Assembly: GCA_029204225.1 (NCBI GenBank)
Contig: CM055094.1
Span: 10,292,228 to 10,356,227, forward strand
DNA length: 64,000 nucleotides
Direction: 5' to 3'
Source of the DNA: Diphasiastrum complanatum
Taxonomy: Eukaryota; Streptophyta; Lycopodiopsida; Lycopodiales; Lycopodiaceae
Made by a program: the position numbers and the translations under genes. This document shows, in pieces, positions 26,622 to 37,818 of the stretch (position 1 is the stretch's first letter; the number at the start of each line of letters is the position of its first letter). Under the pieces are notes generated by a model. That model saw only the letters and a list, made by a program, of their open reading frames with translations. It made no database searches and was not told the origin of the DNA.

Positions 26622-28800
26622 AGAGGCTTTCTTCACAAAAGGCAAATTCAAGGGCAAAGGTAAAGGCAAAGGGAAATGGTCCAAAGGTGGTAACTTTGAT
26701 CATGATGATCACTCTTCCTCTTCCTCTTCTACTAAGAACAATAAGTCAAAGTTCAAGTGCTTTTATTGTGGGATAAAAGGTCATTTTGCAAATGAATGTT
26801 ATAAGAAGAAAAGAGAGCAAGGAGAGAGGCAAGGAAATCTTACAATAGATGAGGAAGAACATAACACATGTGAATCACTTGTTATGACTTCAAGTTTGTT
26901 AGCCAACATAGATGATAATGATCCTTGGTGGATTGATAGTGGAGCCTCATCTCACATGACAAGACATAAGGAATACTTTACATCCTTATTGTCTTATGAG
27001 GGAGAAGGTAACATCATCTACACTGCAAATGATGGTCAATGTGACATCAAAGGCATAGGCACTATTCCTATTTCCCTTTCAACAAATAGGAAAGCAAATC
27101 TTGAAAATGTTTTGTACATTCCTTCAATCACTAAGAATTTGCTTAGTGTAAGTCAAATGATTGACAAAGGACTTGATGTGGAGTTCATTGGAGATGCATG
27201 TTTGATAAGTAAATGTGGATCCTTGATTGCTCAAGGTAGGAGGCATGGTAAACTTTTCAAGCTTGATGCATGTGTGATCTCTAATCATGAAGGATGTATG
27301 GCTAGGGAGCAATTGACAAACCAAGAAGTTTGGCACAAGAGGTTGGGCCATCCCAACTTCAAATCTTTGGAGGTAATGGCAAAGAAAGAGCTTGTTCTTG
27401 GTCTCCCTAAAAGTCTTGTTGCAAACAATAGTGTTTGTGAACATTGTGCCTTGTCCAAATCTCATAGACTTGCTTATTCTAGATCTACTTCTAGATCTAA
27501 AGAAGCTTTTCAACTTGTGCATTCTGATATTCATTCTTCTAGTACAACTAGCAATGGTGGGGCAAAGATGTATGCAACTTTCATTGATGACTTTAGTAGG
27601 TATACTTGGATCTATCTTCTTAAAAGTAAGGATGAAGTGTTTGTTGCATTTGTCAAGTTCAAGAATGAAATGGAAAACCAATTCAATACAAAGATCAAAT
27701 GCTTAAGATCTGATAATGGAGGGGAATACACCTCAAATAGGTTCAAAGACTTTTGTATAGCACATGGGATTAAGAGGGAGATGTCTAGTCCTAGGACTCC
27801 ACAACAGAATGGAGTGGCCGAGAGGAAGAATAGAACCCTTTGTGAATGTGCCAAGGCAATGAGACTACATGCTAATCTTGCTAAGTCTTTTTGGGGGGAA
27901 GCTTTAGCATGTGCTAACTATCTATGTAATAGATGGACAAGTGCTTCCTTGGATGGTAAAACTCCTCATGAGGTTCTTTATGGTAGAAGGCCGAGTGTCA
28001 AGCATTGTAGGATCTTTGGATGTACATGTTTTGTCAATATCACACTTGATGATAGAACTAAAGAAGATCCTTCATCAAAGAAGGGTGTGTTTGTTGGCTA
28101 TAGTGAAGTAAGCAAGGCTTACAAAGTGTACATTCCTTCTACAAAGAAAGTTGTCATAAGTAGGGATGTCATCTTTCATGAAGAGAATGTTTCCAATGTT
28201 GTTGATGTTGATGTTGATGTGCCTACTAATCATCATGATGTGCAAGATGTCTTGGATGAAGATGGAGATGCCACTCCAAAGCAAACTTCAAGGAAGACTC
28301 AAAGGCAAAGGGCTAAGCCATCAAGGCTAACCTATGATGAAAAAGGAAAGCAAGTGGTGGACAACTCTAACTTTGCTTTTCTTACCTCTTTTGATGAACC
28401 AACTTGTGTAGGTGAAGCAATTCAAAAGAAGGAATGGATCCAAGCCATGGATCATGAGCATCAAGCACTCATCAAAAGCAACACATGGAGGTTGGTAAAG
28501 CTTCCAAAGGACAAGAAGGCAATTGGTTGTAAGTGGATCTTCAAGATCAAGACAAATCAAGATGGATCAATCAACAAGTACAAGGCAAGGTTGGTGGCAA
28601 AGGGGTATGCTCAAGAATATGGTATTGACTATGATGAGACCTTTGCACCCGTGGCAAAGATGGTAACTATTCGAATCCTAATCTCTCTTGCAACTCTTTA
28701 TGATTGGGATATGTGGCAAATGGATGTTACTAATGCCTTCTTGAATGGTGATCTTGAAGAAGATATTTACATGGAGCAACCCGAGGGCTATTTCACATGA
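26600..28800 (+). CDS. Copia pol: zinc knuckle, protease, integrase, start of reverse transcriptase
   Basis: In order: a Lys/Gly-rich linker, the CCHC knuckle CFYCGIKGHFANEC, the protease site WWIDSGASSHM, the pre-integrase HHCC region (WHKRLGHPNF and a CEHCALSK pair), integrase with the D,D,E residues in HSDIHSS, RSDNGGEY and QQNGVAERKN, and the reverse transcriptase start with IGCKWIFKIK and QMDVTNAFLNG. It ends at a stop at 28800 caused by one extra base in the EQPEGYF region. The frame is open further upstream (from 26482) but that part overlaps gag and is not natural. Confidence 0.93.
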
Positions 28801-29962
28801 TGAGCCTAATCATGTGTGCTATCTCCAAAAGAGTTTGTATGGGCTAAAGCAAGCACCAAGGAGTTGGTATGCTAAGCTCAATTCCTTCTTACTTTCTCAA
28901 AACTTTGTTATGAGTGAGTATGATCATTCTCTCTACTTTAGATTGAATGAAAATGATATCACTTTACTTTTGATCTATGTTGATGACATTATCTTAAGTG
29001 GTGGTAACAATCTAGATATAGATGAAATCAAGATGGCACTCAAAAGAGAGTTTGAAATTCAAGATCTTGGTAAACTTCATTATATCTTAGGAATAGAGAT
29101 TATTAGAACTTCTAAATCTACATTCATATGTCAAGAAAAGTATGTTAACTCTATTCTAAAAAGGTTTCATATGGAAGATTGTAAAGTTGTTTCTACTCCT
29201 ATGGAATCAAATGTAAAGCTAACTACAAGAAGTAATGAAAGATCCTTCAAGGACATTACTCTCTATAGAAAGCTAATAGGATCTCTTATATGGTTAACCA
29301 TCACAAGACCTGATCTAAGCTTTGTGGTTGGTAAACTAAGTCAATTTATGCAAGATCCTAGTGAGGCTCATTGGAAGCTAGGAAAGAGAGTACTTAGATA
29401 CATCTCGGGATCTAGAGATTTTGGCATCTTGTATGGAGGTACTACACCTAACCTTTGTGGATTTTCAGATTCAGATTTTGCAGGTGATCAAATGGATAGG
29501 AAGTCAACAAGTGCCTTTGCAATCTATCTTGGAGATGGAGTGGTCTCATGGCTATCAAAGAAGCAACCAACTATCTCTCTATCTTCCACCGAAGCCGAGT
29601 ACAAGGCATTAACAACATGCACCAAGGAGATTCTTTGGATCAAGAGGATGTTATTGGATATTCACTTGCTGGAACCAGAGAAGACTCCAATCATACTTTG
29701 TGATAACCTTTCAGCCCAAAGCTTGGCAAGCAATCCTGTTTTTCATGCAAGGAGCAAGCACATTGAGATTGCTCACCATTTTGTGAGAGATCAAGTCATT
29801 GCCAAAGAGGTGGAGCTTCAACATGTCTCTTCAAAGGAGTGTGTGGCTGATATCTTCACCAAACCATTGGGAAAGGACCTATATTTAATGCATAGATCTA
29901 ATCTTGGAATGTGCTCAAAGACTATGTTGAAACTAGCATCCAATGTTGAAGAGGGAGTGTGA
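28798..29962 (+). CDS. Copia pol continued: reverse transcriptase and RNase H
   Basis: Begins after the frame break with KSLYGLKQAPRSWY, then the YVDD catalytic box in LLIYVDDIILSG, the GKLHYILGIEI block, and RNase H with SLSSTEAEYKAL and FHARSKHIEIAHHF. It ends at 29962, inside the first bases of the 3' LTR. All catalytic residues are present. Fused to the preceding frame it would be a normal Copia polyprotein. Confidence 0.93.
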
Positions 29963-30612
29963 AAATTGTCAACATTTCCTAGCTAGTTTGAGGCCTAAAT
30001 TGGCTAAAATTGTAAATAGTTTTGGTTCTGGAGTTTCACACGTGTGAAACAGGCCACAATGTTTTTATTTACTGTATTTTTTCAGTATGATGAAGTGTCA
30101 AACTTCATACCCTTCAAAATGAGACCATTTTGATGTATTTTGGTCATATAAGCCATTTTTAGCTATTTTTCCTATATAGGGAATATCTAGGGTCAAGTAC
30201 CTTCTAGAGAGAGGAGAGAGAGTCATCTTCCTCAAACATAAATAGTAGGGAAGTCGTGGAGAACAGGTTGGAGAAACCTTTTGTATGCTTCATTGAGATC
30301 AATAGATCATTGTCATTGTTTCTTCCTCCATTGAGAGCATTGTTGTGTGTATTGTCTTCAAGCTATTGTGTATGATCTTAGGTGCTTTCCAAAAGTGATA
30401 GGCTGATGTATTATGGACTGTATAATGCTATTTTGGGCCGCACTTGATGTTTATGGAAGTTTCCATTTGTGATAAATGCTTTTTGATCAAGTTCTTTGCA
30501 TTCTAGGTAGCATAGAATGTGTTGCCAATTCCTAGCTTATGTAGTTTGGAGTGCAAGCATTCAAGCCAATGATCTTGGAGTTTAGATCCACTTAGGATCT
30601 GTATTTTTCACA
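29958..30612 (+). repeat. 3' LTR of the young Copia element
   Basis: 655 bp, nearly identical to the 5' LTR. The polypurine tract GAAGAGGGAG lies at 29948-29957. Confidence 0.95.
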
Positions 30613-31160
30613 TTTATTAACCCGATTTCTTGTGATTCCTTGGAAGGTAATTTTTATTACGCGTTCACCTTGGACGATGTCACATGAATGGTTCATTAGA
30701 GAAACTTAGAGCTCGACGAGGGCCTTTGAAAAAGATGCTTTTTTATTTTTTGTCTTATTTTCATTGCCATGTGGACCAATTGAAACCTTAGCTTCGGGGT
30801 TCTACATAACGTAGAATTTTCCAAATATAAATAAAATAAAAACTTTTTAAATATATTGTTGTTTCGTCGGGCAGCAATTGGAAATGCTATTGGTTGATGA
30901 GGCATGCCCTTCCAGCTCATCACTGCCCGAAAAGACCCAAAAATATTGAAAATGAATATGACAGATGGTTGAGAAGAGAAAATCGATGTACCATTAATGT
31001 ATATGCATTGTCAAACCATGGTTAACAGGGATAACCAGAGTTAATTTGTGGCGCCAAATAGATCAGTGTTTCAAATTTTTGCCCAGATTCATGGCTTTTT
31101 GTCTATGCAAATTTTCAGATTTATAGTTCATTGTTTCAGATTTTTGCATGCAAATTACGA
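30613..31160 (+). promoter_or_regulatory. Region upstream of P4 of the H3 element
   Basis: Holds no ORF. An imperfect hairpin spans 30867-30930: TCGGGCAG pairs with CTGCCCGA and TGATGAG with CTCATCA, with a one-sided 20-nt bulge. An E2F-type site (GCGCCAAA, the reverse of TTTGGCGC) lies at 31051-31058, about 100 bp before the P4 start. The outer end of the H3 element should lie here, but I found no terminal repeat. Confidence 0.4.
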
Positions 31161-32605
31161 ATGGTGCCATCAAGGAAGTCGTGCTCCTCAATCGACTATG
31201 TGCTTCTATTCAACGAGATAGATGATAATGGATTATGGGTGCCAAGAAAATATTCAAAAAACTCTTGGGTTTTGATGCATCCATCATCAAGAGGAGCATT
31301 TTGAAAAAGAAAAAGGTCAAAACTATCATTTTGATTTTATTGGAAGGCTTGAAATTTGGATTTCAGAACATCATCAGGAGGAAAATCTATTTCTGAAATT
31401 CTAGTCCAACATGTATATATGCATTCAGAGATAAATGTGCAAGGATTCAACCGTCAAGATCACAAAAAAAGCAACTGTGAGTATTGATATCTTTTGATAC
31501 TTTGATTTTTGTCATTCATAAATATCTAATAGTAAACTTGCCAATCTGATTATTTTTCTCTTGCAGATTTATATCCATCCAACATAAATGAATGGAAGCC
31601 GAGTGGATCTTTAGCATGTGTGTTAGATGTTATTCACACTGATATTGGATAGCTGCAATATCGAGGTAGAATTGCAAAAGATCTAGCTGATAGTGGAATC
31701 TTTTTTTATGAATCAATGTACATTCTTGATACAAGAGAAAATTTTGGACAAATAGTACCAATTCCATTACCTAGTTTTGAAAGTGATGAATGGATTGCAG
31801 CTGCTACAATTTCAGAATCATTTCATTGCAAGATATATAATGATGTAAAAAATTCATTAAAAATGAGCACGGGATAAAAAACAGTCAGATTGAGTTGGTT
31901 TATTTCCTTGAATATATTTGTGGATTTCTTTTCAAGTGTCAATGTTCACAAAACTCCAACGATGTTTGTATGTAAAAATTTATCAGATAGTTTATTATTT
32001 GAACTTATGGATGAAGGCTGGAACAAAAGATCAGATGGAGAAATAGAATGCAGAATTAAAATGTCTTTCATGTGCTTCCGTTATCAAATTGAAAAACAAA
32101 TGTTAAGCTTATGCTTCCATTATCAAAGATGGAAAAAAAATAAAGGTAAATGGGTGCCACTCGATCAAGACTTGGAAGCCAATGGACATTCAAAATGAAA
32201 AAATATTGAAATTATATACAATGATGCCATTTTGACATGTGTTGAGGTGGAAGAAGATTGGAGTCTAAACTACATCCGGCGGAAACTATTGCTCCTACAA
32301 GATGATGTACTTGTAGACTTCAGATTCATTTTCAATGGTAAACTCGTAAGTGACTTTAAACACTCGATCTTTTATGAATAGTTTCAATCAAAACTTTCTA
32401 ATACAATTTCTGTACTAATTCTAACTAACTTTGTATTAGTTTTATGCAGGTACGTAAAAGACATGAGCTTGAGATCAAATGCAGAGATATTGGCGAAACA
32501 ATCCAACTTATGGAAGAACATCGAGATTCACTATCAGCAAATACATGCCAATCATCATGTCTTTTTATCATTATAGAAAAATTGCATTCCATTATTAGAC
32601 TATAG
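31161..32605 (+). pseudogene. P4 of the H3 element, unknown protein
   Basis: Three exons: 31161-31476, 31567-32345 and 32450-32605, joined by good GT-AG introns (GTGAGT and GTAAGT donors) with matching phase. The ATG at 31161 starts a Ser/Asp-containing segment. Exon 1 changes frame around 31290 and 31400. Exon 2 has in-frame stops near 31651 and 31874 and a frame end at 32197. The C-terminal part (DWSLNYIRRKLLLLQDD, then DFRFIFNGKLV) has the spacing of a ubiquitin-like fold, which is only a guess. P4 converges on the H3 fusion gene; their ends are about 120 bp apart. Confidence 0.6.
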
Positions 32606-32728
32606 ACACAAGCTGATTGTAAGAATCTATTGTGATATCAATAAAAAAAAAACCCATAAACGGGTTGTTTACAAGTAAAATGATTGTATCTTTTTTTTTT
32701 TTATGTCTCTCTATTTACAAATAGATCT

Positions 32729-34808
32729 CTATTCAATCAATTTATCTATATTTTCTATATCAGTATTAGAAACTGATAAAGCAACAGCTCCTTCTATAAT
32801 CTCCCCCTCCTCTGTTTTGGGAAGGGCCTTAATGCCTTTTAAGACAAGAGGAACATCTGCTACAAAATTGCCTTCCTCTGTATTAGGAAGGACTTTAATT
32901 CCTTTTTGATCATATAAAGTAAGATCTGCATCTTGAACAACCTGAAAGGCTGTTAAGGCAGGAGCAAATTCCTTTTGAGGGCCTTCGATTGCAAGTGCAA
33001 TGCTTACACGGTACTGGGCAAAAGTTCTGATCAAAAGTTCTGAAATCTATATACATCATCAGGAGTATACGACTCAAGAGTGAACTGTCATCACAAAACA
33101 CGAGAATCAACAAATTACAAACAATGATAGTAGTAAAATATGAATCAGAATGAAATGAACTACAAATGAATAGAATATTACCTTTTCAATATCTACATCC
33201 ATTTGTAAATTATACCATTCAAAAAATAGCTTCGTATTGTACAGGATGAACCATGCACAACTAAAAGCGTCATTCTGCTGTACAGACTGCATATAGAGAA
33301 CGAAATTTAGTAATATTATGATAGAAATTTTATTTCTGCTATGGTGATACATTTGATTTAAAAAAAAGAATACATGCATATCAGAGATAAATTGAATATA
33401 CCTTCAGAGATTTGATGGTTATATCTCCAATTGAAGTTGTCATTGTCGGTATTTCCCGAACGGCATCATGAAGTAGAGAATCAAATTCTCTATGTGTATT
33501 TGCAGTTGAGTTTAATTTTACACATAGAAAATTTAATACTCCCTCCTTATTTATCTTTACGAAAAGAATGTTTAGGCTCCAATGCTGACTGCAACAACCA
33601 AGATACAAATATCGATAAATTCATATTCATGAAAAAATTTCGTTCTTATTAACGCAATGAGGCATGCAACAATCCAGAATAAAACAACAAAAACAAAAGA
33701 GCAATCCTTACTTATTTTCATATGGAATCATATAGAATTTTGCCATAGGACTGCACTCGATAAAATAGACAGTCTTCTCAAAATTGGCTTTTTTCGCCTT
33801 TACCGCTCCCATGAAAAATGGACTAACTACAAAAATTGTACCATGGGAATCGAAACTAATACTATTCTGCAAAAATGAAACACCGGCCTCTACTGTTGCC
33901 TCTAAAATCTCTAAGGTCTTATCTTTAAGCTCGACACAAAATTTAGGACCTAATCTAAAGCTTCTACGTGTATCTGGAAGAAAAAAATCAAGAAAGTTGT
34001 TGAGAAGATCAATTTTGTTAGCTAGGTAGGCCTCGTATTGATTATAATGGTCAGAATTAAAAAAAAAAACTGGGCTGGATCGTATGGAATTCTCACAAAA
34101 AGATTATGTACAAGAGGGGCAGAAAGAGAAGTGGAAACAATATTTACAGATTTCTCTGTTAGTTTGTCTAGCTCCTCTTGGGTAATCAACAATAACAGGA
34201 GGAGGACTAGGTGAAGATTCTTGATCTGAGTCAGAGACTCTAGCATCTGACTCAGAGCTCAAGATGACACGAGGTCTTTTGGCTAGGATACGTCTAGGAG
34301 GAAGGGAAGCAGTTGGCCTTCGAGATCCAGCCTTCTTGGGGACAGTCTGCTTTCTCTTCCTCCTAGAGGTAGTAGGCACGTCAGTTCTATCCAGAGGTAG
34401 GTCTCTGGAGGTGTTGGCATTATCTACATGCAGACTAGAAAATCTGTCCCGAAGCCTTTTGAGAATGACAAAATCCTTTGGCATGATGGTGACATGCTTA
34501 CCATGCACTGCCAAAAGACAAGTATCCTCAAAAAACTGGAACAGAGAATCTTCTGCAGCACCTTGCAAGGCTTGCATGGCTGTCACGACAAAACGAACAT
34601 CAAGCCCAAGTGACAGAGTGACATTTCGGACAGATCGGCCGAAAGGAGCCCTAGAGATCAACAATTCAGTTGATCTCTAGAGTTTTTTTATCACCGTAAG
34701 CCAGATCTGCTTCCTGCCACGCCTACGGCTAGTACCAGGGGGAACACGAGAATGGGATGGTTGTATAGTGGTGATGGCATGGGCGGTGGATTTAGTCCTA
34801 GCCATCAT
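32729..34808 (-). pseudogene. Histone H3-like domain fused to a long unknown protein (H3 element)
   Basis: Exon I (34808-33712) starts MMARTK, like the H3 tail, but the tail is shortened and lacks the ARKS motifs around K9 and K27. It then has a TAG stop in the alpha-N region, STELLI, FEDTCLLAVHGKHVTIMPKD and a KRLRDRF end, which together match the H3 histone fold with normal loop 1 length. A basic and Ser/Asp-rich linker follows. The frame shifts near 34185, and again at a poly-T tract near 34065, into the unknown C-terminal protein. Exons II (33588-33402), III (33286-33182) and IV (33084-32729) continue it with phase-matched GT-AG introns. Exon IV has a 13-bp tandem duplication that breaks the frame, and two copies of a KGIK(V/A)LP(N/K)TEEG unit. 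A host histone gene is excluded by the tail, the fusion and the introns. Whether the product entered nucleosomes is unknown. Confidence 0.8.
34651..34680. repeat. Perfect 12-bp inverted repeat in the H3-like domain
   Basis: CTAGAGATCAAC and its reverse complement GTTGATCTCTAG flank a 6-nt loop. The premature TAG of the H3-like frame (34677-34679, minus strand) lies in one arm, where H3 has Gln, so a CAG to TAG change fits. Confidence 0.7.
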
Positions 34809-35115
34809 TCTTGGAAGAAGAAAATTAACAAAAAGAAGTTTGAAATAAACAAAAGTGGATCAAAACAAAAAAAATTGCGACGAAAGCGCGCTTGAGATCG
34901 ATACTAGCACTGAATATCGGTTTTCGAATGCAAGATCTACAGAGATTATATGTAGAAAAGAGATGTGTGCTTGAAAGCGATATTGCACAGCAGGTAGTAT
35001 CGGACTCAAGCGCACTGTGAGAGAGCGGAAGCTTGAAGGATGAAAGAGTGCGCTTGAGAGCGATATCGGGAGCTAAAAGCGAGAATTTTGCAAAAAAAAA
35101 TGAAAATTTCGAAGG

Positions 35116-36252
35116 CTTATATATACAAAATTTTTGCACATGTGAAAAGATGGCCGAGACATGTGTCGTCAGATGATTAGACCACGTGGAATGTCCATAC
35201 TGATTATAATATACCAATTATGAGGCCACGTGGACTGAGACACGTGTGCAAATCCCTGATCGACGCGTGTCATTCTCGCATGTGACAGATGTCAAATCCA
35301 TCCTTTTAGGTACGGCGCACTTATTTTGGCCAATCAAAAGTCGACACGTGTTCCTTCACCACTTTTCCACACGTGCAAAATAATTTTTATAAATAAATTT
35401 TTTTGGGCACGGATTCTCATGCAAATTCACGATTGCTTTGCCAGATATTGATTTCAAGTGCGCCGCTTGCTCTCATTACAACTTGTTGGCTATTATGCGC
35501 CTGGATCCGATAGTGCATCGTCCGGTATCGCATTCAAGCACGTCTCGCATACCTTTTCTTTTTTGGTCGTTGTTCTTGCGCTTGGATCCGATAATCCCAC
35601 TTCAAAAACCTCTCTCGAGCGCACGTTGATTGGACGTGCTTGTCGGACCAAGGGTTTGCGCCTGAGAGCGATATCTTTGTTTAAAATGTCTAATTTTGAA
35701 TTGAATTTGGTTTTTTTTTTTATCAATGAATTTTGAGACACGTGTCGTCTGATGATTAGTCCACGTGGAATGTTCGTAGAGACAATGATGACCAAATTAT
35801 AAGGACACGTGGGCTATGACACGTGCGCGAATCCCTTGACGACACGTGTCATTCTCGCACGTGACAGATGTCAGATCAATCATTCAAGGTACGGTGCATT
35901 TATTTTGGCCAATCACATGTCGACACGTGTTCCTTCGCCATTTCTCCACACACGCAAATTTTTTTATATAAATGGGTATTTTTCGGCTCGTATTTTTACG
36001 CAAATTTATGATTGCTTGCTTTGATTACGTCTCGTTGACTATTATACGCCTGGATCCGATATTGCATCCTCCGGTATCGCATTCAAGCGCGTTTCGTATC
36101 CCTTTTCTTTCCTGCTCGTTGTTCTTGCGCTCGGATCCGATACTTTAGCTTCCAATATCTCTTTCAAGCGCACGTTGCCTGGACTTGCTTGTCTGACCTG
36201 GTGTTTGCACCTGAGAGCGATATTTGCTTTAGTTCTGTTATTTTTGTTTAAA
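35116..36252. promoter_or_regulatory. Central divergent promoter of the H3 element with a G-box array
   Basis: Leftward TATA (TATATATAAG read on minus, about 35116-35125) serves the H3 fusion gene; rightward TATA boxes at about 35385-35398 and 35962-35975 serve P2. CACGTG starts at 35183, 35227, 35241, 35345, 35370, 35739, 35762, 35806, 35820, 35843, 35858 and 35924. Each rightward unit also has GGCCAATCA, a CCAAT box, 60-90 bp before its TATA. Leaders in both directions carry GATATCGG/CCGATA and CAAGCGC words. G-boxes bind plant bZIP and bHLH factors, so ABA or light control is possible (inference). Confidence 0.7.
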
Positions 36253-36300
36253 ATGTCTGATTTTGAATCCAGTTTGATTTTTTTTTTAATGAATTTGGTA
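35155..36300 (+). repeat. Tandem duplication of promoter, leader and start codon
   Basis: Unit 1 (about 35155-35733) and unit 2 (about 35734-36300) are diverged copies of the same module: G-boxes, CCAAT, TATA, a leader with GGATCCGATA and CCTGAGAGCGATAT, and an ATGTCT(A/G)A start followed by a poly-T run. Only unit 2 leads into P2; unit 1 encodes 16 codons and stops. Confidence 0.75.
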
Positions 36301-37758
36301 TTACTGATAGGTTTGACTATTTCAATTTTTTTTTTCTCCTTTTTTTTTTATTCTACCTTCTATAATTGAGGGTCCTGGTGTGGAGGCATTTTCTGAGATA
36401 TATCTCAAATTTAAGTCCCTGTTCAGTACTCCGTTATTCAGGTCTCAGAATAAAGACATGATTCATTATCAGGACTTGGTGGCAAGCATATCTATAAAGC
36501 TAAGCTTGACAGAATGTTTACCAAGTTACATAATGATTTCAAGTCTGTAGATGAGAGCCCAATTCATAATAAAAAAATGTAGATTTGTTGATTTTCAGTC
36601 TATTTTTATTTTTTTCTCTTTTGTTAAATATTTCTGACGATTCGGACTTTGTGCCCTCCACTTCTGAAGCAACTTTTTCTAGTAGTACAAAGTCTGAAAA
36701 GTAAAAGATTGTAGATATAGAAATCTTTTTTATTGATACGAGTGTTAATTTAGATGATTATTCTGATTTTGATCCTACTCGAAATAGGTCTACCTTTATA
36801 GGCCCTAGAACACCCACCACCCTTTCTCCTTCTGATAAATGTTTGATCACTTTGCCTACTTATACTATAGATAATAATTTCTTTTTGACAATGTCGAATA
36901 TATAAGATCTTTTTGACTTCACTGAAGCTGAGACACTTTGCATTTTGAGCAAAGAGCTTGATGAATTTTCGAATATTATTGATTTTGATGCCGATGACCT
37001 TCTCCCTAGTGTTGACGATGTACATAATAATAAATTTTATTCATGGAAAGATTGCTTGAAAATGGATGTGGAGGAAATGCGCAACAAAGAAGATGATCTG
37101 CCTTCTAAGGAGGAGTTTCTTAGAATCCAAAGTCAACTTCGATTTCCACAGCCAATTGTCTATTCACCATATTGACATCAAAAGGTGGACATAATATTGA
37201 TGGTGAGACAGTAATCAGAGAAGACAAAGCCGAATGCGTAAGTTTTTGTCTGTTATCAGTACTAGTAGATTTTTTATGTCAGATTATATACTGGAGCTTA
37301 CTTTGTTTTTATCATTTCAGGAAACATTTTTCCTCGATGATTTCGCAATTTGTCGAGGAGGGCAAAGATCTTCTGCGGGTGAATTTTCAAGAGATCATGC
37401 ACTCGGGCACTATCTAAAGTCCTTCAAGAATAATGAGATAAGTGTTGCCCATTCAAAGTTTCATCAACATGGTGAAACTATGATTATGGCAATCAAGGCA
37501 CTGTCTCATTTTCTTGGAGGACATAATTTTAATAAGGTGCATAAAATAATTTTTGTAAAGAAAACTATTGTGGTTAAAATTTTAGGATATGGACCAGTGA
37601 ATTCCATGCTCAGATCATCTCATTTTGCAGTGTATGCTGCTTACGTTGATCTTAGTAAGCATGAAAACTATGAGCTATTGGATCCGTATGAAAGAAAAAA
37701 ATTGTTGCATGATTCTAAGTTGCAACTTTCATTGGAAAATGTATCGGAAGCAGATTAG
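36253..37758 (+). pseudogene. P2 of the H3 element, unknown acidic protein (copy A)
   Basis: Exon 1 (36253-36297) is joined by a phase-0 intron to about 36371. The middle is Asp/Glu/Ser-rich, with frame breaks near 36480 and stops near 36705 and 36903. A donor at 37237/37238 and acceptor at 37320 join the last exon (37321-37758), which has HALGHYLKSFKNNEI and TMIMAIKALSHFLGGH, both conserved in copy B at 62210-63666. I do not recognise the family. It converges on P3. Confidence 0.65.
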
Positions 37759-37818
37759 ATACTGTTGAATTGTACTTTGTAAAAAAATTTATTTAATATA
37801 CAAAATTTTATTGTGTGT

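Larger units (their letters stand above)
24183..30612 (+). mobile_element. Nearly complete young Copia (Ty1) retrotransposon
   Basis: 6430 bp with two 655-bp LTRs (TGTGAAAATTG to TTTTTCACA), flanked by TTTAT at 24178-24182 and 30613-30617. It has a primer site, gag, zinc knuckle, protease, integrase, reverse transcriptase, RNase H and a purine tract in normal Copia order. By eye the LTRs differ at about three positions, so the insertion is recent. Two single-base frame breaks split the usual single polyprotein into three frames. Confidence 0.95.

Noticed and set aside
31290-31400. Stop-codon recoding in P4 exon 1 (three TGA in one frame)
   Set aside because: A second frame over the same stretch is open and coding-like, so two frameshifts explain it better.
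32729-34808. Normal host histone H3 or centromeric H3 gene
   Set aside because: The tail lacks the usual H3 motifs, loop 1 is not lengthened as in CENH3, the frame is fused to a long spliced protein, and the neighbours belong to a repeated element.
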